Positions 26,539 through 36,168 are shown, counted from the first letter of the stretch. The stretch: 64,000 nt of DNA from Rhodoferax sp. AJA081-3 (GCF_017798165.1 NZ_CP059068.1:4650001-4714000); one strand, 5' to 3'. Made by a program: numbers and translations. Notes: generated by a model not told the origin, from the sequence alone.

Positions 26539-28407
26539 TTAGAACAGCTGCGTCAGGTGCACCGAATCTTCGGTGCGTTCAATCTGTACCGAGGGTGGGC
26601 CGTTGCGCGCCAGGCGCAACATGCGTGTATTGCCGGGCAGCACATCGGCCACAAAGCCGCGCAGGCCACGCTTTTTGGCGTGCTGCACCATGCAGTTTTG
26701 CAGTGCAGTGCCCAGGCCACAACCCTGCCAGTCCGGGTGCACCATAAATGCCGTGTCGGCCAGGTTGACCGTGGGGTTGATGAAGTAACACGACTGCCCC
26801 ACGATCAGCGACTCCTCCCGCGTGCCGGCCGTGGCCACAAAGGCCACTTCGTTTTCGTAGTTCACATTGCACAGGCGCTGCACCTCGGCATTGGACAGGC
26901 CACGCACATGGCGGAAGAACCGGGTGTAGACATCGGCCTCGCTCAGGTGGTGGAACAGGTCGCGTATGCCCTGGGCGTCGCTGGACAGCGCGGGGCGCAG
27001 CATCACACTGCGGCCATCTTTTAACGTGATGGTTATTTCTTCTTCCACCGGGTAGGCGCGCAGGTTCTGCAGTGTCTGGTCGCCACTGAGGTAACCCAGG
27101 GCTTGGGCCTGGGCAAACAACTCGGGCCGGAATTGCGGATGCGCCAATTCGATCAAGGCCGTGGCCCGCTCGCGGATGGATTTGCCAAACAGGTAGGCAA
27201 TGCCGAACTCAGTCACCACGTAGTGCACATCGGTACGGGCAATGGTGGCGGACTCACCCAGGAGTAGTGCCGGCCGTATGCGCGACTGGGTGCCGTCTTC
27301 GGTGGTGGAGGTCATACACACAATGGGCTTGCCACCCGGCGAGCGTGATGCGCCGCGCATGAATTCACCCTGGCTGCCAATGCCGCTGTAGAACTCTCCG
27401 GCAAATTGGTCAATGCAGACCTGCCCGGTCAGGTCTATGGAAAAGGCCTGGGCGATGGCCACCATCTTGTACTGTGCCGCAATGGTGGCCGGGTTGCACA
27501 CGGCGTCCATGGGCTCAAACGAGAAGAGTGGGTTGCCGTCGATCAGGTCGTACAGCGCACGTGAGCCCAGGGCTAGGCTGGCCACAATCTTGAATGGCTT
27601 GCTTGTCTTGCGCGCGCCGGTGAGATTGCCGTTTTGCAGCAGCGGAAGGATGGCGTCCGATATCAGGTCGGAGTGCACACCCAGGTCTTTGCGGTCGGTC
27701 AGGTACTGCAGGGCCTCGTGTGCCACATGGCCCAGGCCAATCTGCAGCGTGGAGCCATCGTCAATGATGCCGGCGATGTAACGCGCGATGCGCTGCACGT
27801 CGTCCGTTTGTAACGGCAGGCGCTGGAACTCGGTCACCGGCGTGTAGACCGGGACCAGGTGGTGTATGCGGCTGATGTGCAGGGTGGAGTCGCCCATGGA
27901 CCGTGGCATGGCCGGGTTGACCTCGGCAATCACCAGGCGTGCACGTGCAATGGCCGCCGGGATGATGTCCACCGACACGCCCAGGCTCACATAACCAAAG
28001 GCATCGGGTGTGGACACCTGCACCAGCGCCACATCCACCGGAATACGGCCCAGCGCCACCATCTCGGGCACACGCGCCACCGACATGGGCACATAGTCCA
28101 CCAGGCCCTGCTTGACTGCGGCGCGCATGTCCTGGCCCACAAAAAAGCTGCGGTGCCGAAAACGGGTGGTGCTGTGGCCGTCTGCATCGTGGTCAAAGGC
28201 ATTGACGGTAAAAAAATGCAGCATCTCCACGTCCGCCGGCGGATTGCGCATCTGCTCCAGCGCCTGCACCAGGCCGCGTGGGGCGGCGCAACCGGTGCCC
28301 ACAAACACATGGTCACCATTGCGTATATCGCCCAGCGCCATTTCAGCCGTGCTGACTTGGGCCAAGAAGGGCTTCAGGGAGGGGTGCAGGGTGGGTTTGC
28401 GTGCCAT
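26539..28407 (-). CDS. Acetyl-CoA hydrolase/transferase fused to a GNAT acetyltransferase
   Basis: 622 residues. Residues about 1-430 match the acetyl-CoA hydrolase / 4-hydroxybutyrate CoA-transferase family: GTGCAAPRGLVQAL near the N-terminus, QIGLGHVAHEAL, GSQGEFMRGASRSPGGKPI, and the TEFGIAYLFGKSIRERA segment with the catalytic-Glu region. Residues about 460-610 are a GNAT N-acetyltransferase domain, with MVHPDWQGCGLGTALQNCM as the acetyl-CoA-binding motif. The combination suggests CoA transfer linked to, or regulated by, acetylation. Such fusions exist in proteobacteria. Divergent from an SDR gene 61 bp away. Confidence 0.88.
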   Translation of the reverse strand: MARKPTLHPSLKPFLAQVSTAEMALGDIRNGDHVFVGTGCAAPRGLVQALEQMRNPPADVEMLHFFTVNAFDHDADGHSTTRFRHRSFFVGQDMRAAVKQGLVDYVPMSVARVPEMVALGRIPVDVALVQVSTPDAFGYVSLGVSVDIIPAAIARARLVIAEVNPAMPRSMGDSTLHISRIHHLVPVYTPVTEFQRLPLQTDDVQRIARYIAGIIDDGSTLQIGLGHVAHEALQYLTDRKDLGVHSDLISDAILPLLQNGNLTGARKTSKPFKIVASLALGSRALYDLIDGNPLFSFEPMDAVCNPATIAAQYKMVAIAQAFSIDLTGQVCIDQFAGEFYSGIGSQGEFMRGASRSPGGKPIVCMTSTTEDGTQSRIRPALLLGESATIARTDVHYVVTEFGIAYLFGKSIRERATALIELAHPQFRPELFAQAQALGYLSGDQTLQNLRAYPVEEEITITLKDGRSVMLRPALSSDAQGIRDLFHHLSEADVYTRFFRHVRGLSNAEVQRLCNVNYENEVAFVATAGTREESLIVGQSCYFINPTVNLADTAFMVHPDWQGCGLGTALQNCMVQHAKKRGLRGFVADVLPGNTRMLRLARNGPPSVQIERTEDSVHLTQLF

Positions 28408-28468
28408 GGCTGCGTATCATCGGCCCTATCGCCGCGTTTCGGCAACATTGTTTTTAGGGGGACTCACC

Positions 28469-29263
28469 ATGGATTTGGGCATCAAGGGTAAGTGGGCACT
28501 GGTGTGTGGCGCCAGCAAAGGCCTGGGCCTGGGCTGCGCCCAGGCGCTGGTGCAAGAGGGTGTGAACGTGTTGATCGTGGCACGGGGTGCCGAACAATTG
28601 GCGGTATCTGCTTCAGATTTAATAGCACACCAAGCAGCATCCACGGGGGCTAACGTGCTATTTTGTGCACAAGACATCACCACAGAGGCAGGTCGGGCCG
28701 CGGTGTTTGCCATGCGCAAGGACTTTGACATCGTGGTGACCAACGCCGGTGGCCCGCCCCCCGGCGATTTCCGCGACTGGGATCGCGAGGCCTGGATCAA
28801 GGCGGTCGACGCCAATATGCTGACCCCCATCGAGCTGATCAAGGCCACGGTGGATGGCATGGCAGCACGCGGCTTTGGCCGCATCGTCAACATCACCTCC
28901 AGCTCGGTGAAGGCGCCGATCGATGTGTTGGGCCTGTCCAATGGCGCGCGCAGCGGGCTGACGGGTTTTGTGGCGGGGGTGGCGCGCAGTGGCCTGGCCG
29001 CCAAGGGCGTGACCATCAACAACCTGCTGCCCGGTGTGTTTGACACCGACCGCATCAAGACCATGCTGGCCGCCAATTCCAAGAAAACCGGGCAGACGGT
29101 GGAGGCGCTGGCAGATGCGCGGCGCCAGAACATCCCGGCGCGCCGCTTTGGCACGCCGCAGGAGTTTGGCGCCATCTGCGCGTTTTTATGCAGCCAGCAG
29201 GCCGGCTACATCAATGGCCAGAATGTGCTGGCGGATGGCGGGGCGTATCCGGGGACTTACTGA
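28469..29263 (+). CDS. Atypical short-chain dehydrogenase/reductase
   Basis: 264 residues from the ATG at 28469 with AGGGGGA upstream. Classical SDR architecture: cofactor motif GASKGLGLG at 14-22, NAGG in the VTNAGGPPPGD region, SSS in the active-site region (NITSSSVK) and a C-terminal GQNVLADGGAYPG. The usual catalytic YxxxK is replaced: the aligned region reads LGLSNGARSGLTGF, with Ser/Asn and Arg in place of Tyr and Lys. It therefore belongs to a subgroup whose activity is uncertain. A copy of the dispersed repeat at 28607-28673 encodes about 20 residues in frame (SASDLIAHQAASTGANVLF). Confidence 0.82.
   Translation: MDLGIKGKWALVCGASKGLGLGCAQALVQEGVNVLIVARGAEQLAVSASDLIAHQAASTGANVLFCAQDITTEAGRAAVFAMRKDFDIVVTNAGGPPPGDFRDWDREAWIKAVDANMLTPIELIKATVDGMAARGFGRIVNITSSSVKAPIDVLGLSNGARSGLTGFVAGVARSGLAAKGVTINNLLPGVFDTDRIKTMLAANSKKTGQTVEALADARRQNIPARRFGTPQEFGAICAFLCSQQAGYINGQNVLADGGAYPGTY
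28607..28673 (+). repeat. Dispersed repeat inside the SDR gene
   Basis: CTTCAGATTTAATAGC, about 17 bases, then CGGGGGCTAACGTGC and an AT-rich tail, in frame within the SDR gene at 28469. It is more AT-rich than the flanking coding sequence and matches the intergenic copies. Confidence 0.65.
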
Positions 29264-29272
29264 AATCCGGAA

Positions 29273-30199
29273 TCAAACTCCGGGAACCTGGTCTGTGGGG
29301 TATTTCCAGAAATCGCGCAGCAAATAGTTCATCGGCAGGTTCAGCGGCGTGTTCTTGGGCGGGATGGGTTTGAGGAACCAGCGGTCGTAGATGACATGGG
29401 CTTCTCTGGACACAATCAGGCGCTTCATCTCGTTGTCCAGTATGGCCTTGAACTCGGGGTCACCTTTTGGCAGCATGATGGCCAGCGGTTCCACGGTCAG
29501 GAACTTGCCGATAACCTTGAGCTTTTCGGGTTGGGCGCGGCTGGCGATCAGGCCGTAGAGCAACACGTCGTCCATGATGAAGGCGTCGGATTCGGATTTT
29601 TCAACCATCTCGACGGCACGGGCATGGTCGGGTGCTTCCTGCAAGGTCAAGCGCAATACCCGTTCGCGGTTGGCGCGCTCAATGGCTTTCAGGGGAGTAG
29701 TGCCCTTGGTGGATACCACGCGCTGGTTTTCCAGGCCCACCAGGTCGGTGGCCGGGTTATTGGCGCGCACCATGTAGCGGGCGCCGGTGATGTAGTGGGG
29801 AACGGTAAAGGCCACCTTGTTGCGCCGTTCGGCGTTGTTGGTGGTGGAGCCACATTCCATGTCCACCTTGCCTTCTTCCACCAGACTGATGCGGTTGCTC
29901 GGGGTGACCATCACGTACTCGACGTTCAGGGTCTTCATGTCCAGTTTCTTCTTGACCGCGTCGGCCAGCTTGAGGCACAGGTCCAGCGCGTAGCCCACCG
30001 GTTTTTTGTCCGCGTCCATATAGGAAAAAGGCACGGACGATTCCCGGTGTCCCAGCACCACCTTGCCGGTGACGCGGATGCGGTCCAGCGTGGGACCCGC
30101 TGTTGCGGCGCTTGCCAGGGCCAGCAACACGGCACCAAGCACCATGTTCGAAGGCCGCCCAAAAATGGAGGAGGGAGTGGGTTTGAGCATGGTGGTCAT
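29273..30199 (-). CDS. Amino-acid ABC transporter substrate-binding protein (GltI-like)
   Basis: 308 residues from the ATG at 30199 (an ATG three codons later is equally possible). Signal peptide with a hydrophobic core MVLGAVLLALASAATAG at about 20-36, so it is periplasmic. The mature part is a family 3 solute-binding protein of the glutamate/aspartate type: SVPFSYMDADKKPVGYALDL, then KVDMECGSTTNNAERR, and the C-terminal PEFKAILDNEMKRLI region. No permease or ATPase genes are adjacent, so the transporter parts are elsewhere or the protein is an orphan receptor. It ends 10 bp from the convergent SDR gene. Confidence 0.88.
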   Translation of the reverse strand: MTTMLKPTPSSIFGRPSNMVLGAVLLALASAATAGPTLDRIRVTGKVVLGHRESSVPFSYMDADKKPVGYALDLCLKLADAVKKKLDMKTLNVEYVMVTPSNRISLVEEGKVDMECGSTTNNAERRNKVAFTVPHYITGARYMVRANNPATDLVGLENQRVVSTKGTTPLKAIERANRERVLRLTLQEAPDHARAVEMVEKSESDAFIMDDVLLYGLIASRAQPEKLKVIGKFLTVEPLAIMLPKGDPEFKAILDNEMKRLIVSREAHVIYDRWFLKPIPPKNTPLNLPMNYLLRDFWKYPTDQVPGV

Positions 30200-30413
30200 T
30201 CGTGGGTGGTTTGTGTTATTGCAGTCGAGCAGTCCAACGCCTCTGCGCTGCAGTATCCGGGCGATATAGCCAACCGTCAAATTCCGTTCGGGCATGGATC
30301 GATGTTCTAAGTGTATTTCCTGCAATACCAAGGCGCAGAAGCGGTCAATAATGGCGCAAAAGAAGCAGCAGCGTCAACCGTGCAGGCAAAACTGGACCAG
30401 GAACCGGCGAACT

Positions 30414-31503
30414 ATGCAAACACCGTGCCAGACGAAAGGTTGGGGAATTTTTCACCGCGTGTGCAGCGGTGTGCTCCTGGCGTTGGGCACGGCCACTCTG
30501 CTCGCGCAAACGCCGATTCCCGCACCGTACAAGCTGCGGGTGGTGGGGGGGGCTGGCAGGTGTCAGCCAATTCACCCGCTGGGAAGAGCCCTTTTGGACG
30601 CGTGAGCTGGCCCGGCTGAGTGGCGGCAAGTTCAGTGCTGACATTGTTCCCTTTGACCGTGCGGGCATCCCCGCCGCGGAAATGTTGCATTTGCTGCAAC
30701 TGGGCGTGGTTCCGTTTGGCACCACCCTGATGAGTTCCCTGGGTGCGCAGTATCTGCAGTACACCGCACCCGACTTGGCAGGTCTGAACCCCGATATCGC
30801 CAGTTTGAAGCAGAGCCTGGCTGCGTTTCGCCCCTATTTGGAGAAAAACCTGCGCGAACTGCATGGTATAGAAGTGCTGGCCATCTACACCTATCCGGCC
30901 CAGGTGATATTCTGCAAAAAGCCCATTGCCTCGCTGGCAGAGCTGTCTGGCCGGCGGGTGCGCGTGTCGTCTGTAGGACAGGCCGATTTTGTCGGCGCCC
31001 TGGGGGCTGTGCCGGTGAGTATGGCCTTTAACGAAATGGTGGTCAGTTTGCAAAACGGCCATGTGGAATGTGCCATTACCGGCACCATGTCGGGCAATGC
31101 ATTGGGTTTGCAGTCCCTGACCAGCCATTTGCACACCATGCCGCTGAACTGGGGGCTGGCGGTATTTGGCGCCAACCGCGCAGCCTGGGATGCCCTGTCA
31201 CCCGACCTGCGGGCACTGTTGCGCAGCGAATTGCCCAAACTGGAGGCCGCCATTTGGGACGAGTCGGCACGTGACACCGTGGAAGGCATAGCCTGCAATA
31301 CTGGGCAAGATGCCTGCAAAAGCGGACGCAAGGGCTCCATGGTCTTGGTGCCGGTTTCGGCCGCCGACGAGCGCAAACGCCAGGAGATATTCAGCGCCCA
31401 TGTATTGCCCCGCTGGTTGAAGCGTTGTGGCACGCGCTGCACTGAGGTCTGGGGCCAGACCGTGGGGCCGGCGCGCAAAATCCCGGTTCCTGCCAGCCCA
31501 TGA
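30414..31503 (+). pseudogene. TRAP-type substrate-binding protein, frameshifted at a G run
   Basis: Two frames together encode a DctP-like periplasmic binding protein. The first frame, from the ATG at 30414, gives a signal peptide (RVCSGVLLALGTATLLAQ) and PYKLRVVGG. The second continues with GLAGVSQFTRWEEPFWTREL and runs to the stop at 31501-31503 with conserved TRAP segments (FNEMVVSLQNGHVECAITG). The switch falls in a run of eight G at 30545-30552; seven would restore one frame. The product would be about 362 residues. The stop overlaps the next gene's ATG, so this binding protein was the coupled partner of the membrane GGDEF-EAL protein. Sequence error or phase variation cannot be excluded. 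Confidence 0.75.
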
Positions 31504-34148
31504 TTGCAGCCACGCCGGCCCGTATCCGTATCACGGTCTGGGGGCTGGTCCTGGCCCTGGTGGCGATGATTGCCCTGGCGTCGAGCTACCAGATCTGGAA
31601 TGCGCACCGACGCGCCTTGGCGGACAGCCAGGCCCAAGCCACACGTTTCATGGCGGGTGCCGAGTCGGCCTTCAACCGCTCCTTGTTGGGTATTGATGTG
31701 TTGTTGGCCGGCACGGACGAGTTTTTGGGGCTGTCCACCACCGTGGCGCAATGGGTGGATGCCGAGGCGGCCGGGCATTTGCTGCGTTCTGCCGCGGGGC
31801 AGAATTTGACGGTGCGGTTTGTCGCCCTGGTGGACGAAAAGGGAAAACTCTTTGCATCGTCCGAGCCCGTGGGCGCGCGGGTGGAGCGTGAACTGCCCCA
31901 GGCTTTTATAGACGAAGCAATGGCACAACCCATGTCCACCCTGGTGGTGAGTGCGCCGGTGGACAGCGCCGCCAGCCTGGAGCGGGTGTTGTACTTTGGC
32001 CGCTACATTCGCATGGCCGATGGCTCCAACCTGCTGGCCGTTGCCGAAGTGCCGATTGCCATGCTGACAACGGTGTTGATGCAGGGAACCGACATCGCCG
32101 GCCTGGAGGTCACCCTGGAGCGCGGCAACGGACAGCTGCTGTTGGGTGTGCCCAACCAGGATGCCCGCCAGACCCCCTTGCTGGGAGTCCCTTTGGGTGC
32201 CAACCCCGGTGCACCCGGTCAGTCGCTGGGGCGGGCGCGCCTGAGCAATGCACCGGCTTTGGTCGTGAGCCGGCCCCTGTTGTACCGGGACCTCTGGATT
32301 TCGGCCAGCATTCCGCTGGACGCAGCCCTGTCCAAGTGGCGGTTTGACCGCAATGTGCTGCTCTTGGCGGCGCTGCTTTTCAGTGTGCTGCTGCTGGCCA
32401 TCGCCGGTTTTGTGGTGGACTATTTGCGGCGTATAGCCGCGGCCCGCCTGGCCATTGCGCAGTCCAAGCGGACGCTGGACCAGGCGCTGGAATCCATGGT
32501 GAGTGGATTTGTGCTGCTGGACGCAGAGCAGCGGGTGGTGCAGTGGAACCGCCGATTTGAGGAAATATTCCCCTGGATGGCAGGTTGCATGGAGGTTGGT
32601 TTGCCGTTTCGCCATGCGTTGGAAACTGCGTCCAAACACCACCTGCCCGGCGGTACAGACGCCGAACATGCGGCGTGGGTAGAAGAGCGCTTGCTGGCAC
32701 AAATGACCCGCGACGCCATTCCCCATGAGCAGATCCTGCCCAATGGGCAACACATCGAGATCACCGAGCGCCCCACTCCAGAGGGGGGCATGGTGATCAC
32801 TTACCACGATGTCAGTGCCATGCGCCGTGCCAGTGCCGAGATCGAGACCCTGGCGTTTTACGACGCCCTGACTGGCTTGCCCAACCGCCGTCTGCTGCTA
32901 GACCGGCTGACACAGGCCACGGCCGCTGCCGAGCGCTCTGGCCAATGGGGCGCGCTGCTGTTCCTGGACCTGGACCATTTCAAACTGGTGAACGACACCA
33001 TGGGCCATGAGGTAGGTGACCTGCTGCTGCAGCAAGTCGCGCAGCGCCTGAAAGCCTGTGTGCGGGATGCCGACACCGTGGCCCGCCTGGGGGGTGACGA
33101 GTTTGTGGTCATGCTCAAAGACCTGTCTACCGACAAGACCCATGCGGCCCAGGTGGCGCAGCGCATTGGCGAGGAAATGCTGTTGACTCTGGACCAGCCC
33201 TACACGCTGGGGGACCAGCCCTACCGCAGCACCTGCAGCCTGGGTGCAACCCTGTTTGCCGCCGAAGAACACAACGCGGGCGAATTGCTCAAACAGGCGG
33301 ACATCGCCATGTACCAGGTCAAGGCGCAGCGTGGCAATGCCCTGTGCTTTTTTGATCCACAGATGCAGGCGGTCATCAGTGACCGCGCCCAGTTGGAGGT
33401 AGACCTGCGCACGGCACTGGAGCAGGACGAGTTTGAGCTGTACTACCAGCCGCAATATGCGTCACACGGGGGCGTGGTGGGTGCCGAGGCACTGCTGCGC
33501 TGGCGCCATCCACAGCGTGGCCTGCTGGCGCCCGGTGCCTTTATTGTGGCGGCCGAAGAGAGTGAATTGATCGTGCCCATGGGTGCCTGGGTGTTGCGCA
33601 CCGCCTGCCAGCAATTGGCGGCCTGGCAGGGTAAAGGGCCCTTGGGTGCCTTGCAACTGTCGGTTAATGTCAGTGCGCGCCAGTTCCGCCAGGCCGACTT
33701 TGTGCAAGTCGTGACCGAGGTTGTGCAGTCGACCGGCATAACCCCCCACTTGCTCAAGCTGGAGTTGACCGAATCCCTGATGCTGGACAAGGTGGACGAC
33801 TGCATAGACAAAATGGACCAGCTCAAAAAAACCGGCATACGGTTCTCGCTGGACGACTTTGGCACGGGGTATTCGTCCCTGGCCTACCTCACACGCCTGC
33901 CGCTGGACCAGCTCAAGATCGACCAGTCTTTTGTGCGCAACCTGGGCGTGCGCCACAGCGATGGGCTCATCGTGCAGACGATTGTGGGTATGGCACGCAG
34001 CCTGGGCCTGGAAGTCATGGCGGAAGGTGTGGAAACCCCGGCCCAAAAGGACTTGCTGGCGCAATATGGCTGCGCCTTGTACCAGGGCTATCTGTTTGCC
34101 CGCCCCGCGCCGGTGGCCCAGTTGGAAGCCTTAATTGCGCCGCGATGA
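31500..34148 (+). CDS. Membrane sensor PAS-GGDEF-EAL cyclic di-GMP enzyme
   Basis: 882 residues. Membrane helices at about 12-32 and 285-310 enclose a periplasmic sensor domain of about 250 residues. Then come a PAS domain (about 325-445), GGDEF (about 455-615; motif GGDEF, I-site RDAD five residues before) and EAL (about 630-878). The EAL domain keeps EAL (VGAEALLRW), NVSARQF, ELTES, DDFGTGYSS, LKIDQSF and AEGVE. Both cyclase and phosphodiesterase activity are possible. Its ATG overlaps the stop of a TRAP-type binding-protein gene (ATGA at 31500), so it may read the ligand-loaded binding protein in the periplasm. The 3' end overlaps the convergent transporter gene by 18 bases. Confidence 0.92.
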   Translation: MIAATPARIRITVWGLVLALVAMIALASSYQIWNAHRRALADSQAQATRFMAGAESAFNRSLLGIDVLLAGTDEFLGLSTTVAQWVDAEAAGHLLRSAAGQNLTVRFVALVDEKGKLFASSEPVGARVERELPQAFIDEAMAQPMSTLVVSAPVDSAASLERVLYFGRYIRMADGSNLLAVAEVPIAMLTTVLMQGTDIAGLEVTLERGNGQLLLGVPNQDARQTPLLGVPLGANPGAPGQSLGRARLSNAPALVVSRPLLYRDLWISASIPLDAALSKWRFDRNVLLLAALLFSVLLLAIAGFVVDYLRRIAAARLAIAQSKRTLDQALESMVSGFVLLDAEQRVVQWNRRFEEIFPWMAGCMEVGLPFRHALETASKHHLPGGTDAEHAAWVEERLLAQMTRDAIPHEQILPNGQHIEITERPTPEGGMVITYHDVSAMRRASAEIETLAFYDALTGLPNRRLLLDRLTQATAAAERSGQWGALLFLDLDHFKLVNDTMGHEVGDLLLQQVAQRLKACVRDADTVARLGGDEFVVMLKDLSTDKTHAAQVAQRIGEEMLLTLDQPYTLGDQPYRSTCSLGATLFAAEEHNAGELLKQADIAMYQVKAQRGNALCFFDPQMQAVISDRAQLEVDLRTALEQDEFELYYQPQYASHGGVVGAEALLRWRHPQRGLLAPGAFIVAAEESELIVPMGAWVLRTACQQLAAWQGKGPLGALQLSVNVSARQFRQADFVQVVTEVVQSTGITPHLLKLELTESLMLDKVDDCIDKMDQLKKTGIRFSLDDFGTGYSSLAYLTRLPLDQLKIDQSFVRNLGVRHSDGLIVQTIVGMARSLGLEVMAEGVETPAQKDLLAQYGCALYQGYLFARPAPVAQLEALIAPR

Positions 34149-35036
34149 CAGCACAATGCCCGCCACGATCAGCACAAACGCCAGCGCGTGGAACAGCTGG
34201 GGCGCTTCACCCAGAAACGCGGCGGACAACAGGGCCGTAAACAGAGGCGTCAGGTTGATGAAAAAGCCCGCTGCAGCCGGGCCCGCACGGGCCACACCGC
34301 CGCCCCAGGCCGCGTAGGCAATCACCGCAGGCCCTGCAGCAATGAACAGCAATGCCGCCAGCAGCGGCCAGCCCCATTGCAGGCGGGCATCGGTTACGGT
34401 CCATTCCACACCAGCGAACAGCAGGGACCAACCCAGGCCAAACACCACCTGGCCCATCAGAAATGTTGCCCAGTGGGCACGCAGCGGGGCCGACTCGGGG
34501 GTGGGGTGGGCCAGCATCCAGCTGTAATAGGCCCATCCCATGCTGGCCAGCAACACATATAAATCACCCGCGACCAGGTTCAGGCCCAGCAACAGCTCCC
34601 ACTGGCCGCGGCACAACACCAGCACCACGCCGCCAATGGACAACACGGCGCCCAGCATTTGCCGTGCCGATGCCGGTGTGCCGAAGAAGAAGCGCCCAAT
34701 CAGCAGCATCCACACCGGTGTGCTGGCACCCACCAGCGTGACGTTGATGGGTGCAGAGGTATTGAGCGCGAGGTACAGCAGGGCGTTGTAGCCGCTGGTG
34801 CTGAGCAGTGCCAGCCCAACGAAACGGCGCCACTGCGGCCACAACAAGCTGTCTTTGCGCAACACACTGCCCGCCAAGGGCAGCAGCAGCACGAACGCAA
34901 AAAACCAGCGCAACAGGTTGAGCGTCATGGGTGATATCAACGGGCTGACGACCCGCCCCACCACGGCATTGCCGGCCCACAGCAGCGGGGGTATGGTGAG
35001 CAGCAGGGCTGCGGTGGGTGTCAGGCGGTGGGTCAT
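34131..35036 (-). CDS. EamA/DMT-family transporter
   Basis: 301 residues from the ATG at 35036; the 54-residue upstream extension lacks ribosome-site and helix character. Ten hydrophobic segments in two EamA halves, for example LLLTIPPLLWAGNAVVGR at the start and FFINLTPLFTALLSAAFLGE in the second half (AAAGFFINLTPLF is typical). It is an inner-membrane exporter or permease of unknown substrate. It ends within the last 18 bases of the convergent GGDEF-EAL gene. Confidence 0.88.
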   Translation of the reverse strand: MTHRLTPTAALLLTIPPLLWAGNAVVGRVVSPLISPMTLNLLRWFFAFVLLLPLAGSVLRKDSLLWPQWRRFVGLALLSTSGYNALLYLALNTSAPINVTLVGASTPVWMLLIGRFFFGTPASARQMLGAVLSIGGVVLVLCRGQWELLLGLNLVAGDLYVLLASMGWAYYSWMLAHPTPESAPLRAHWATFLMGQVVFGLGWSLLFAGVEWTVTDARLQWGWPLLAALLFIAAGPAVIAYAAWGGGVARAGPAAAGFFINLTPLFTALLSAAFLGEAPQLFHALAFVLIVAGIVLSSRRN

Positions 35037-35172
35037 AGGGTGGAACTGTACTAGGCCATGTCCCTCGCTTTGCTTGCACATTGCTTTCGACCGCTGCTGC
35101 GGATGGCAAATCGTGGCACTATGCCTTGCGCCGCCCGTTTGGGCGCATCCATTCAATACAGGAGAGAGCACC

Positions 35173-36168
35173 GTGAGCCCAACCCAGTCCCGCGCCATTC
35201 AGATCGACCAACATGGAGGCCCCGAACAGCTCAAGCTGGTGCAGGTTACGGTGGGGGAACCCGGCCCGGGCGAAATCCGCATCCGCCACAAGGCCGTGGG
35301 CCTGAATTTCATCGACGTCTACCAGCGCAGCGGCCTGTACCCCATGTCCATGCCCTTGCAACTGGGCATGGAAGCCGCTGGCGTGGTGGAGGCGGTGGGT
35401 GAGGGGGTGACCCACTTGCAAGTGGGTGACCGCGCCGCCTATGCCAGCCAGCCACCCGGCGCTTACTGCGACCTGCGCGTCATGCCCGCCAAATGTGTGT
35501 GCAAACTGCCTGACGGCATTTCGTTTGACACGGGAGCGGCCATGATGCTCAAGGGCCTGACGGCCCAGTACCTGCTGAAGAAGACCCTGCCCCAAGGCGG
35601 GCTGAACCCTGGCGACTTTGTGTTGTTCCATGCCGCTGCCGGTGGTGTGGGCCTGATCGCCTGCCAGTGGGCCAAGGCCATGGGTCTACGGCTGATTGGG
35701 ACGGCAGGATCTAAGGAAAAATGTGCCCTAGCCCTCGCCAATGGGGCAGAGTATGCTATTAATTATGCAGCAGAAGACTTTGCGGCCCGGGTCAAGGAGA
35801 TCACCGGAGGCAAGGGCGTCAAGGTGGTCTACGACTCGGTGGGCAAGGACACCTGGGACAAGTCACTGGACTGCCTGGCCCCGTTTGGGCTGATGGCGAG
35901 TTTTGGCAATGCCTCCGGCCCGGTGGCACCCATGGCGCCCGGCATCTTGGGGCCCAAGGGCTCGATTTATCTCACGCGCCAGACGCTGTTCACCCACATC
36001 GCCACGCGCGAAAGTACCCAGGCCATGGCCGACGACCTGTTTGCGGTGGTTGAGAGCGGTCAGGTCAAGATCCATATCGCCCAGCGTTTTGCGCTGGAAG
36101 ATGTGCAGCTGGCCCACCGCGCACTGGAAGCGCGCCAGACTACGGGCTGCACCCTATTGACCTTGTGA
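35173..36168 (+). CDS. NADPH:quinone oxidoreductase (QorA-like)
   Basis: 331 residues from the GTG at 35173, with GGAGAG upstream; the frame is open further upstream only by antisense overlap. Zeta-crystallin type MDR without zinc ligands: GLNFIDVYQRSGLYP, PPGAYCDLRVMPA, HAAAGGVGLIACQWAKAMG for NADPH, and YDSVGKDTWDKSLDCL. It catalyses quinone reduction, usually with one-electron transfer in this family. A copy of the 60-bp dispersed repeat lies inside it at 35708-35772 and encodes about 21 residues in frame. The next gene is an outer-membrane protein 42 bp downstream. Confidence 0.9.
   Translation: MSPTQSRAIQIDQHGGPEQLKLVQVTVGEPGPGEIRIRHKAVGLNFIDVYQRSGLYPMSMPLQLGMEAAGVVEAVGEGVTHLQVGDRAAYASQPPGAYCDLRVMPAKCVCKLPDGISFDTGAAMMLKGLTAQYLLKKTLPQGGLNPGDFVLFHAAAGGVGLIACQWAKAMGLRLIGTAGSKEKCALALANGAEYAINYAAEDFAARVKEITGGKGVKVVYDSVGKDTWDKSLDCLAPFGLMASFGNASGPVAPMAPGILGPKGSIYLTRQTLFTHIATRESTQAMADDLFAVVESGQVKIHIAQRFALEDVQLAHRALEARQTTGCTLLTL
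35708..35772 (-). repeat. Dispersed repeat inside the quinone reductase gene
   Basis: Read on the minus strand: TGCTGCATAATTAATAGCAT, then GAGGGCTAGGGC and an AT-rich end. It lies in frame within the quinone oxidoreductase gene and contributes residues around KEKCALALANGAEYAINYAA. Confidence 0.6.

Noticed and set aside
30891..32807. A 638-codon open frame opposite the binding-protein and GGDEF-EAL genes
   Set aside because: It overlaps two well-supported genes and reads as a reverse-strand shadow.
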